Assembly (NCBI RefSeq): GCF_030824335.1
Contig: NZ_JAVBXX010000004.1
Coordinates: 23,052 to 87,051 of the forward strand
DNA: 64,000 nt
Source: Azonexus sp.
GTDB taxonomy: Bacteria; Pseudomonadota; Gammaproteobacteria; Burkholderiales; Rhodocyclaceae
Reading direction: 5' to 3'
In this document: positions 1-7,144 of the stretch, piece by piece
Position numbering within the stretch: the first letter of the stretch is position 1
Layout of the letters: the number at the start of each line of letters is the position of its first letter
The notes under the pieces: model-generated
Databases searched by the model: none
Told to the model about the DNA's origin: nothing
Seen by the model: the letters and a program-made list of their open reading frames with translations, nothing else
Translations under genes and position numbers: made by a program

Positions 1-263
1 GCCCCCCGGCCAGAAGCAAACCTTGGATGCTCCCAAAAGAAGACATTGCCCCGGCAAACTTGTCTGGCATATTGATGTTGTTACACTGACACCAAATATT
101 CCAAGTGATTGAAAATACTGGATTTAGGGCACCAAATCCAGCATCATCAATATCAATTTCTAAACGGACCCCTGCGTCCGCATATACACAGTAAGGCGCA
201 AAACCAATGGGCATCGACAGATTTATCCCTCTTCAATGTACTGCGTCACCTGCATACGAACCC
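1..263. other. AT-richer left edge, no supported gene
   Basis: Noncoding as far as I can see. Base composition is clearly more AT-rich than the rest of the window, as in the cassettes that follow. A short inverted repeat (GGATTT/AAATCC, about 120-141) is present, but I find no attC consensus pair, so the left boundary of the first cassette is not resolved. Confidence 0.4.
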
Positions 264-1145
264 ATGCAGTACTACGGACTGCTCGGAGATTACATTGGTG
301 GTGTGTGGGGAACGCTGCTCACTGCTGCAACAGTTTTGGGTGTATTTCTGACTTTCTGGTGGTCACGGCGCGTGGACTACCGGGCAAAGACATACCAAGT
401 GTTCGCCGAAATGATGAGAACTCACGAAGAAATCGTTCAGTCGCTTCGGATCGGGAGCAAGGCAGGGAGAGACACTTTTTCTTCTGTTCTGAGAGAGTTT
501 TATGTAATTTACAAATTGACTAGAGAGGTCGAAGCTGACGATCTTGTCTGGCCGATTTCTGCGCGAATAGATATTGCATACACGTGCATGTTTTTCGGTG
601 CGCACCTTTCATCCGAGAAAATCCTAAAGAATTACGGCCCTGAGAAAATACAAAGACTATCTGGTGCGATCCACACAGAAAGACAGAAGAAAGAGCCTGA
701 ACGTCGCCAGTTTGGTGGACACCAGTTGCGGTTATCGCACTACTTCAGAAACCTCTTTTCAGCCTATACGTTCATAGATGGGACAAACCTCTCAGATGAA
801 GAGAAACTTTCTCTAGGTAAAGTTTTGCGCTCAAAGTTATCGAATCACGAGCAAGCGGTTCTTGCGTTAAACATCATGTCGCATTTGGGGGCCGAATGGG
901 AAAGAACGGGGCTTGTTGAAAAGTACAAGCCAATCAAAAACCTGCCCGCATTTTTCCTGACCTTTGACAAGCTTTTCACAATTAAAGAACGGTTCCCCTA
1001 CATAAATTTTGAATGGGAGACCACTGCTCATAAAACAGTAAAGGTGTACCGACTAAAATTTCGACAATGGTCACTAGTTCTTCTTCGGCGGCTTCCTCGG
1101 CGCCTAACAAATCGCTCAAGCGGACCGCCGACGGCGGCAGCTTAG
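264..1145 (+). CDS. AbiC-like putative phage abortive infection protein
   Basis: A 293-residue protein with one N-terminal membrane segment (about residues 10-34) followed by a soluble helical domain. The SHYFRNLFSAYTFID stretch, followed by a conserved helical region ending NIMSHLG, is typical of the putative AbiC family (membrane-anchored abortive infection proteins). I chose the ATG at 264 because the membrane helix starts just after it; an ATG at 207 is in frame. The last codons and the stop lie inside an attC site, so the gene is the body of an integron cassette. The low GC content also fits recent acquisition. Defence function is inferred from family resemblance. Confidence 0.72.
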   Translation: MQYYGLLGDYIGGVWGTLLTAATVLGVFLTFWWSRRVDYRAKTYQVFAEMMRTHEEIVQSLRIGSKAGRDTFSSVLREFYVIYKLTREVEADDLVWPISARIDIAYTCMFFGAHLSSEKILKNYGPEKIQRLSGAIHTERQKKEPERRQFGGHQLRLSHYFRNLFSAYTFIDGTNLSDEEKLSLGKVLRSKLSNHEQAVLALNIMSHLGAEWERTGLVEKYKPIKNLPAFFLTFDKLFTIKERFPYINFEWETTAHKTVKVYRLKFRQWSLVLLRRLPRRLTNRSSGPPTAAA

Positions 1146-1159
1146 TTCCAACGTTGGAC
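1102..1159 (+). mobile_element. attC recombination site of an integron cassette
   Basis: GCCTAAC at 1102-1108 fits the R'' consensus RYYYAAC, and GTTGGAC at 1153-1159 fits R' GTTRRRY. Between them lie GCTCAAGCGG and GCTTAGTT, resembling the L boxes, and a GC hairpin (CCGCC/GGCGG). The length of about 58 bp is typical of short attC sites. It overlaps the 3' end of the AbiC-like gene and stops 3 bp before the next start codon, as expected for a cassette junction. Confidence 0.8.
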
Positions 1160-1162
1160 GCC

Positions 1163-2059
1163 ATGATTCCATACATTCGGCAGAACATTTTAGGCAATAC
1201 GCTCCAATTGCCGATCAGTGAGCAGTTGTTCGAAGCTCTTGCCGAAGCTCGCGTTGTGCTTATGGCTGCTTTTGGACTTGAGGAATCGTATGACTTACTC
1301 ATAGGCAACTACGTTGAAGTTGAAAAGGAGCTACTCGCCGCCGCAGCCAGTAATGCAGTTCAAGACCTCACCGAATATAAAGACTTCTTCGAACTTCGCT
1401 CTACGGTCAATCGCCGTGTCGTCAATCTGCTTACCACGACGCGGCTTTACCTCGACCAAGCGCCACAGCGCTTAGCCGACTGCGCGGTAGATCCAGATAA
1501 CGCCAGAAGTGAATTCAGGCAGCGCACCACAGAGCATTACGACGGTTTCTTTAGTTATCGCTTCTTGGAGGCTCTGCGAAATCACGTTCAGCACTGTGGA
1601 CTCGCCGTCCATCACCTGAGTTACACCAACAAATGGATCGGGGAGGGTGCTGAGCGTGCAATGGAGATTTCCGTTCAACCATTCTCTGAAAAACGTTACC
1701 TTGCTGCGGACGGTAAATTCAAGAGGTCCATCCTCACTGAAATGCCAGACAAAGTTGTACTAATGCTGGTCATACGAGAGTATCTCCAGTGCATAGGCAA
1801 CCTTCACATGCTTGTGCGTAGTCATATTGCTGATCGCGTCCTGAAGTCTCGTCAATTGATAAGCGACCAAATTTCCGAGTATTCCAACAAAAACAATGGC
1901 ATAACCATCGGACTTACTGCATTCCGGCTTAATTCCCATGGGAAGCAAGAGTCGTTGCCGCTATTCCTGGATTGGGACGATGTTAGATTGAAGCTTGTTT
2001 CGAGAAACTCCGGAATGGTTGCGCTTGGTCGTCACGTAGTAACAGGGCGTCCAAGGTAG
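1163..2059 (+). CDS. HEPN-like protein, integron cassette gene
   Basis: A soluble, largely helical protein of 298 residues. Residues 139-144 read RNHVQH, which matches the catalytic RNxxxH motif of HEPN ribonucleases found in many toxins and phage-defence proteins. I do not recognise a named family. The start is the first ATG after the attC junction, with almost no leader, as is usual for cassette genes. It lies beside an AbiC-like cassette gene and shares its lower GC content. A role as an RNase toxin or defence effector is inferred only from the motif and context; the motif could be fortuitous. Confidence 0.65.
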   Translation: MIPYIRQNILGNTLQLPISEQLFEALAEARVVLMAAFGLEESYDLLIGNYVEVEKELLAAAASNAVQDLTEYKDFFELRSTVNRRVVNLLTTTRLYLDQAPQRLADCAVDPDNARSEFRQRTTEHYDGFFSYRFLEALRNHVQHCGLAVHHLSYTNKWIGEGAERAMEISVQPFSEKRYLAADGKFKRSILTEMPDKVVLMLVIREYLQCIGNLHMLVRSHIADRVLKSRQLISDQISEYSNKNNGITIGLTAFRLNSHGKQESLPLFLDWDDVRLKLVSRNSGMVALGRHVVTGRPR

Positions 2060-2075
2060 AGACTGCATGAATGCC

Positions 2076-2144
2076 GTCCAATCAATCGCTCGAGCCGACT
2101 CACGTCGGCAATCCGCTGCTCGCGGCTCAGTTTGAGAGTTGAAA
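2076..2144 (+). mobile_element. Decayed attC-like site
   Basis: GTCCAAT (2076-2082) and GTTGAAA (2138-2144) each miss the R''/R' consensus by one base. Between them CGAGCCGAC, GTCGGC and CGCGGCTCAG give the usual nested inverted repeats. It lies 16 bp past the stop of the HEPN-like gene, where a cassette's attC should be. It is probably a degenerate terminal site. Confidence 0.5.
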
Positions 2145-2262
2145 GTCCGCTTTCCAAAGTCCTGATCGTCACCCTTGGATCGATTAGAGGCCCTCGAGTC
2201 GATTCGGCGCTCAGATGGAGGCGATTTCACCAACGGCAAAAATCCCCAGCTCAAGCCGCCGG

Positions 2263-2292
2263 GGATATTCATGCAGGCAACCGTTGACCGCA
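2263..2292 (-). repeat. Uptake-like repeat
   Basis: Exact TGCGGTCAAC on the minus strand; ATAT begins 24 nt downstream. In the spacer before the first Fic gene. Confidence 0.6.
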
Positions 2293-2433
2293 AGATTGCT
2301 GCCGAGCACTTGCCGGTGGCGCAGTTCTTTGTGCTGATGATGTTTTCCCCCGCAAATTGACTACGGCTTCCGCGCTGCGCGCTTCGGGCCGGTGAGCTTC
2401 GGCATAGAAATCGGCAAAAGCATCGGCAGATTT

Positions 2434-2479
2434 GTTGCACTTTGCAACACTAACCACTTGATCAATAAAGAACTATAAT
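2434..2479 (+). promoter_or_regulatory. Inverted repeat and -10 box before the Fic gene
   Basis: GTTGCA-CTT-TGCAAC (2434-2448) is a perfect 6-bp inverted repeat. A consensus TATAAT lies at 2474-2479, 32 bp before the Fic start codon. No good -35 box is seen at 17 bp, and the palindrome overlaps that region, which would suit an activator or repressor site. Confidence 0.4.
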
Positions 2480-2511
2480 CGGTTACAACATCGGCAAAAC
2501 AGGCAAAAATC

Positions 2512-3783
2512 ATGTTCGAGTTTTACGACGCCCCTGCCCAGATGGAGCCGCTTGTCATCGATGAGTCCCGTCCGCTCTACCATCCCTTGATTGGACTCGC
2601 GCACGAGCTATCCGAGGCATCCGCATGCCTGGATGCTTCCCTGGTTCCCGCAACCGCCAAAAGCCTTGCCGAGCTTGTCGCGGGGATGAACTGTTACTAC
2701 TCGAACTTGATCGAGGGGCAGCACACGCTGCCACTAGACATCGAGAAAGCGCTGTTCGAGACTAAGGAACAAATGGCGCAGCGAGACTTGCAGACACTCG
2801 CGTTTGCCCACATCGAAGCGGATCGCTGGGCGAGGTCTCAGTCGCTGGCGAAGGACACGCTGATCCCCTTCCTGCTCGAAGTGCATCGACGCTTTTGCGA
2901 ACACTTGCCGATGGAAATGCTCAAGCTCAAGGACGGCAGCTACATGGCACCGGGGGAAATCCGCGAGCGGGATGTGCATGTCGGCATTCACGTCCCGCCG
3001 AAGGCGGATAGCCTTGATCGATTTCTCGATCGCTTCGCACAACGCTACGGCATGCTGCTCGAATGGGCGCCGAAAGGCGGGATCAGAAAACTCGATGGCG
3101 TTCTTTCTGCCTTCGCGGCGCACCATCGCCTCGTCTGGATTCACCCGTTTCTTGACGGCAACGGCCGCGTTGCCCGGATCGCCATAGACGCCATGCTTCG
3201 CCAGTACGGCGTAAATGGCACATGCCTCTGGTCGATGTCGCGCGGTTTTGCCAAGACCGCAGAAGAATACAAAGCCAGGCTGGCCAACGCAGATCAGCCA
3301 CGCATGGGCGATCTGGATGGTCGCGGCAACCTTTCCGAAAAGCGATTGGCCGAGTTTTGCGAATACGCCATGCAGACAGCCATCGATCAAGCCAGCTTCA
3401 TGGCCCGGATGTTCTCACTCGACAAGTTCAAGTTCCGCGCCGAGAACTACTTCCGGAAGGTGCGCTTCGACCTCAAGCCGGAATCCGCCCACCTCTTTAT
3501 TCACGCTTTCAGCAATGGTGAAATCGAGCGCATGGAAGCCGGTCGGATCACCGGCCTCCCCGAAAGAACGGCACGAGACGTGCTCAGCACACTTATCCTC
3601 GAAGGGTTTCTGGTCTCCGACTCGCCAAGAGGCAAGGTCCGCGTCGGCTTTCCCATGCACGCCCTCGGTTCGCTCCTGCCCAACCTCTATCCGGCAGGTG
3701 ATCTGGACCTTGACCCCGAAGAACTCCGTAGACAAGTTCTGGCCATCCGTAGCACCCGGCAACACCGGGGTAAAAGTCTGTAA
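2512..3783 (+). CDS. Fic family protein (class II AMP-transferase)
   Basis: A 423-residue Fic protein, predicted to transfer AMP from ATP to hydroxyl side chains of target proteins. The catalytic loop HPFLDGNGRVAR starts at His211 and matches HxFx(D/E)GNGRxxR completely. An N-terminal SNLIEG stretch (residues 64-69) matches the inhibitory motif (S/T)xxxE(G/N), placing it among self-inhibited class II enzymes. The C-terminal region after about residue 310 looks like a winged-helix DNA-binding domain. It stands alone upstream of a two-component system, and a second Fic protein lies 2 kb downstream. The target is unknown. Confidence 0.9.
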   Translation: MFEFYDAPAQMEPLVIDESRPLYHPLIGLAHELSEASACLDASLVPATAKSLAELVAGMNCYYSNLIEGQHTLPLDIEKALFETKEQMAQRDLQTLAFAHIEADRWARSQSLAKDTLIPFLLEVHRRFCEHLPMEMLKLKDGSYMAPGEIRERDVHVGIHVPPKADSLDRFLDRFAQRYGMLLEWAPKGGIRKLDGVLSAFAAHHRLVWIHPFLDGNGRVARIAIDAMLRQYGVNGTCLWSMSRGFAKTAEEYKARLANADQPRMGDLDGRGNLSEKRLAEFCEYAMQTAIDQASFMARMFSLDKFKFRAENYFRKVRFDLKPESAHLFIHAFSNGEIERMEAGRITGLPERTARDVLSTLILEGFLVSDSPRGKVRVGFPMHALGSLLPNLYPAGDLDLDPEELRRQVLAIRSTRQHRGKSL

Positions 3784-3852
3784 AACCGGCGTGCTGGCGC
3801 CAGCCGCTTGGCTATCATGCGGGCTTCAATCCGAACCTCGGGAGTGCAGGAC

Positions 3853-4536
3853 ATGGCAGCCGTGCTGCTGATCGACGACGACATCGAACTGGCCGAGATG
3901 CTTGCCGACTACCTGAAACGCGACGGTTTTGCGGTCGACCTGGCCCACGATGGAGAAAGCGGCGTGCGTGCGGCCTTGTCCGGCCAGTACGCCATCGCCG
4001 TGCTCGACGTGATGATGCCCGGCATCACGGGCATCGAAGTCCTGCGCCGCATCCGGCAGGAAAGCCGGCTGCCGGTGCTGATGCTGACGGCGCGCGGCGA
4101 CGACATGGACCGCATCGTCGGCCTCGAACTGGGTGCCGACGATTACGTTCCGAAACCCTGCCAGCCACGCGAACTGGCCGCCCGCCTGCGCGCCATCCTG
4201 CGCCGCAGCACTGGCACCCCGGCCACAGAAACCGGCGAACTCAGCGTCGGCCCCTTGCGCCTGCACCCCGGCCAGCGCTTGGCCGCCTGGCAGGACACGC
4301 CGCTGGAACTGACCAGTACTGAATTCAACTTGCTCGAAATCCTCGCCCGCCATGCCGGGCGCACCGTCAGCAAAAGCGAACTGTCGGAACAGGCACTGGG
4401 CCGGCCGCTGGCCCGTTACGACCGCAGCATCGACGTGCACCTGTCGAGCATCCGCCAGAAACTCGGCCCGCTGCCCGATGGCCGCTCCCCGATCCAGACG
4501 GTTTTCCGTCAGGGCTACCAGATGATCCGGGGCTGA
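3853..4536 (+). CDS. OmpR-family response regulator
   Basis: A 227-residue regulator with an N-terminal receiver (acidic IDDD near residue 8, phospho-acceptor Asp52 in VLDVMMPG, the switch Thr in LTARG, Lys in KPCQP) and a C-terminal winged helix ending in the usual FRQGYQM strand. I chose the ATG at 3853, preceded by GGAGTGCAGG, over upstream ATGs at 3808 and 3817 because the receiver fold begins right after it. Two bases separate its stop from the kinase start, so the pair forms an operon. It resembles CpxR-like envelope-stress regulators; the signal is unknown. Confidence 0.88.
   Translation: MAAVLLIDDDIELAEMLADYLKRDGFAVDLAHDGESGVRAALSGQYAIAVLDVMMPGITGIEVLRRIRQESRLPVLMLTARGDDMDRIVGLELGADDYVPKPCQPRELAARLRAILRRSTGTPATETGELSVGPLRLHPGQRLAAWQDTPLELTSTEFNLLEILARHAGRTVSKSELSEQALGRPLARYDRSIDVHLSSIRQKLGPLPDGRSPIQTVFRQGYQMIRG
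3930..3959 (+). repeat. Uptake-like repeat
   Basis: Exact TGCGGTCGAC; only a three-A run begins at +25. Inside the response-regulator gene. Confidence 0.6.
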
Positions 4537-4538
4537 GC

Positions 4539-5615
4539 ATGGGCCGCCTGTTCTGGAAATTTTTCCTGATCGTCTGGCTGGCCCAACTGGCGGCGGTCAT
4601 GGCCACCGGGGCCATTTTCTGGGCCGAACGGCGGGAATTTGAAAGCCGCATCGGCAACCGCCCTCCCCCGCCGCCCGACTTTGCGCTAGCGCCGGGCCTG
4701 CGCCCACCACCACCCGGCCCTCGTCCGCCTATCCTGCCCATCGTCGCCGGCCTGCTGGCCAGTCTGGTTTCTGCCGGCGGCATCGCCTGGTATGTCGCCC
4801 GCCCGGTTCGCCAATTGAAGGAAGCTTTTGCCGCTGCCGCCGAAGGCGACCTGAGCGTTCGCGTCGGCCCCGCAATGGGGCGACGGCGCGATGAACTGGC
4901 CGATCTCGGCCACGATTTCGACCGCATGAGTTCCCGGCTGCGGCAGTTGATCGAAGCGCAAACCCGGCTGCTGCATGACGTATCGCACGAACTGCGTTCG
5001 CCGCTGGCCCGCCTGCACGCCGCCATCGGCCTCGCCCGCCAGGCGCCGGAGCGTTTCGAAGAAACCATGCTGCGGCTGGAACGGGAAGGCGAACGCATGA
5101 ATCAACTGGTCGGCCAATTGCTCACGCTGTCCCGGCTGGAAGCCGGCGTCGGCAGTCCGCTGGAAGAGATCGAAGTGGGCGACCTGCTGGGCGAATTGAT
5201 CGCAGATGCCCGCTTCGAAGCCGCACCGCAGCAAATCGCCATCGAGTTCAGCGAAACACCGGGCCTGCACGTCCGGGCCAACCCGGAATTGCTGCACCGG
5301 GCCATCGAAAACGTCGTGCGCAATGCGCTCCGCCACACGCCCGCCGGCAGCACACTGAAGATCGTCGCCCAGCCAAGCGGCAACACGCGCTGCCGAATCA
5401 GCGTGCTCGACCAGGGGCCGGGCATTCCCGAGAACGAACTGGGCGTGATTTTCGAACCCTTCCGCCGCACCGCCAATGCGGCAGGCGGCGGCTACGGCCT
5501 CGGCCTGGCCATCGCCCGCCGTGTGTTATCTGCGGTCGACGGCACGATTCAGGCAAAAAACCTGGAAACGGGCGGTCTGCAGGTGGATATCGAACTCCCG
5601 TTGATCAACGGCTAG
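4539..5615 (+). CDS. Sensor histidine kinase (CpxA-like layout)
   Basis: A 358-residue inner-membrane kinase with transmembrane helices near residues 7-27 and 66-87 enclosing a short, proline-rich periplasmic loop (about 30-65). HAMP follows at about 88-140, then the H-box HDVSHELRSPL with His150, an N-box region (NVVRNALRHT), and G-boxes DQGPGIP and YGLGLAI. The very small loop suggests sensing within or near the membrane or through a partner. It is translated right behind its regulator. The stimulus is unknown. Confidence 0.87.
   Translation: MGRLFWKFFLIVWLAQLAAVMATGAIFWAERREFESRIGNRPPPPPDFALAPGLRPPPPGPRPPILPIVAGLLASLVSAGGIAWYVARPVRQLKEAFAAAAEGDLSVRVGPAMGRRRDELADLGHDFDRMSSRLRQLIEAQTRLLHDVSHELRSPLARLHAAIGLARQAPERFEETMLRLEREGERMNQLVGQLLTLSRLEAGVGSPLEEIEVGDLLGELIADARFEAAPQQIAIEFSETPGLHVRANPELLHRAIENVVRNALRHTPAGSTLKIVAQPSGNTRCRISVLDQGPGIPENELGVIFEPFRRTANAAGGGYGLGLAIARRVLSAVDGTIQAKNLETGGLQVDIELPLING
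5531..5560 (+). repeat. Uptake-like repeat
   Basis: Exact TGCGGTCGAC with a six-A tract starting at +24. Near the 3' end of the kinase gene. Confidence 0.65.
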
Positions 5616-5647
5616 TCCGATAGCAAAAGGCTTCCCCTCCGGCAACT

Positions 5648-5724
5648 TCTACTAATCCATAACAACATTAGTAGACATCATCGGGCTTGAAAACTAATAT
5701 CTACTAAAACTCATGGATATTAGT
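5648..5724 (+). promoter_or_regulatory. Two inverted-repeat operators before the second Fic gene
   Basis: TCTACTAAT (5648-5656) pairs perfectly with ATTAGTAGA (5667-5675). A second pair, ACTAATAT (5693-5700) and ATATTAGT (5717-5724), ends 4 bp before the Fic start codon. All four half-sites share the word ACTAAT or its complement. This suggests one repressor, possibly the downstream Fic protein through its winged-helix domain. Confidence 0.65.
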
Positions 5725-5728
5725 AAAC

Positions 5729-7075
5729 ATGAAAATCCCGATGTCCCCACCGAGTGTGGAACAGTTGTTCGCGCAGCTCACGCCTGATGAGCTGGCGAAG
5801 ATATTCCAGCACGCGAACCCGCTTCCTGCCGGCAAATACATGCATTGGGATGATCTTCGGCACCGCCCCCCGCCGGAAGGACTCTCGGCGGAAAAGTGGT
5901 GGCTTGCCGTATCACTGGCCAGGGGTTCGATCCTTCAGCCGCTGCCATTCGTGGACAAGGAAGCCAAGCCATTCCGCTTCGCCACCCCGACGCCACTACT
6001 CGTGCATCTCCACCATATTGATCGCGATGCCGCCGGGCACATCAAGACGGCGGGATCGAGCTCGATGGATGAAAACCGGGAGCGCTACCTGCTGCACTCG
6101 TTGATTGAAGAGTCGATCACCTCCAGCCAGCTCGAAGGGGCATCCACCACGCGCAAGATTGCCGAAGCCATGCTGCGGGAAAAACGGCAACCCCGGGATC
6201 GCAGCGAGACGATGATCTTCAATAACTTCCAGGCGATGCAACAGCTACGCCACCTGAAAAACGAAAAGATCACGCCAGAACATATCCTCGAACTACATCG
6301 CACCATCACGCGAGATACGCTCGACGACCCGGCTGACGCTGGCAGGCTGCGCGAATCCGATGACGTCAACGTAGTCGACAACCGGGACGGCAAGCTTCTG
6401 CACCAGCCGCCCAGTTTCACGGAGCTTCCCGAGCGACTGGACAGGCTATGTGCATTCGCGAATGCCGATCCGGATAGCACCCCTTTTGTCCATCCAGTGC
6501 TCCGGGCGATCCTGGTGCACTTCATGATTGGCTACGATCACCCGTTTGCCGATGGCAACGGCCGCACGGCACGTGCCCTGTTCTACTGGTCGATGGCACG
6601 CAGCGGCTACTGGCTGATGGAGTTTCTGTCGATCTCGCAGTTTCTCCGTGATGCCCCCAGACAATACGTCCAGGCCTACCTGCACAGCGAAACCGACCGA
6701 AACGACACGACTTACTTCCTGCTGCATCAGCTGGACATCATTCGGCGATCAATCGCCGGCCTGCATGAGTATCTCGGCCGCAAGATCCAGGAGCAAAAGC
6801 AAGCCGAGCGCTTGCTGATCAAGACGGGCCAGCTCGGCACCCAATTGAACCACCGGCAGCTCGCCCTGCTAACGCATGCACTGAAGCACCCCGGAGAATG
6901 CTATCGGCTTGCCAAGCATCAAACGCTGCATGGCGTTGTCTATCAAACCGCCCGCGCCGATTTGCTGGGTTTGGAAAAACTCGGTTTGCTTGGCAAACTC
7001 AAACAAGGCAACGCCTTCGTGTTCTACGCCGCTGACAATCTGGCTGAACGCTTCCAGCATCTCAATCCGGCCTGA
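5729..7075 (+). CDS. Fic family protein with C-terminal winged helix
   Basis: A 448-residue Fic protein. The catalytic loop HPFADGNGRTAR begins at His271 and is intact. SSQLEG (residues 132-137) is the class II inhibitory motif, whose Glu would block productive ATP binding. The C-terminal 80 residues form a predicted winged helix, so the protein may bind DNA. Paired ACTAAT inverted repeats sit directly before the start codon, fitting autoregulation. It is unlike the first Fic protein outside the core. AMPylation activity is inferred from the motif; the substrate is unknown. Confidence 0.9.
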   Translation: MKIPMSPPSVEQLFAQLTPDELAKIFQHANPLPAGKYMHWDDLRHRPPPEGLSAEKWWLAVSLARGSILQPLPFVDKEAKPFRFATPTPLLVHLHHIDRDAAGHIKTAGSSSMDENRERYLLHSLIEESITSSQLEGASTTRKIAEAMLREKRQPRDRSETMIFNNFQAMQQLRHLKNEKITPEHILELHRTITRDTLDDPADAGRLRESDDVNVVDNRDGKLLHQPPSFTELPERLDRLCAFANADPDSTPFVHPVLRAILVHFMIGYDHPFADGNGRTARALFYWSMARSGYWLMEFLSISQFLRDAPRQYVQAYLHSETDRNDTTYFLLHQLDIIRRSIAGLHEYLGRKIQEQKQAERLLIKTGQLGTQLNHRQLALLTHALKHPGECYRLAKHQTLHGVVYQTARADLLGLEKLGLLGKLKQGNAFVFYAADNLAERFQHLNPA

Positions 7076-7089
7076 AATTCCGGTTTTAT

Positions 7090-7119
7090 TGCGGTCGACC
7101 GTAAAAATGGCATGAAAAC
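7090..7119 (+). repeat. Uptake-like repeat, palindromic, between convergent genes
   Basis: Exact TGCGGTCGAC with five A's from +13 and four A's at +25. The core is part of a longer near-palindrome, GCGGTCGACCG flanked by TTTTA and TAAAAA, between a plus-strand gene ending at 7075 and a minus-strand gene ending at 7145. It could also act as a bidirectional terminator, as inverted uptake sequences do in Neisseria. Confidence 0.6.
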
Positions 7120-7144
7120 GCGTTTTTCCTCAAACGCAAAACCT

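Larger units (their letters stand above)
2145..2511. other. Spacer after the cassettes
   Basis: No convincing gene. A 61-codon frame at 2175-2360 and a longer antisense frame lack family resemblance and a ribosome-binding site, and may be remnants. The spacer holds one uptake-like repeat (2263-2292), an inverted repeat (2434-2448) and the Fic promoter region. Confidence 0.5.

Noticed and set aside
1961..2440. 159-codon minus-strand frame in the spacer before the first Fic gene
   Set aside because: It crosses the decayed attC and the end of the HEPN-like gene, has no recognisable domain and no ribosome-binding site.
2451..2470. FNR-like TTGATCAA word before the first Fic gene
   Set aside because: It lacks the four-base spacer of an FNR site (TTGAT-N4-ATCAA).
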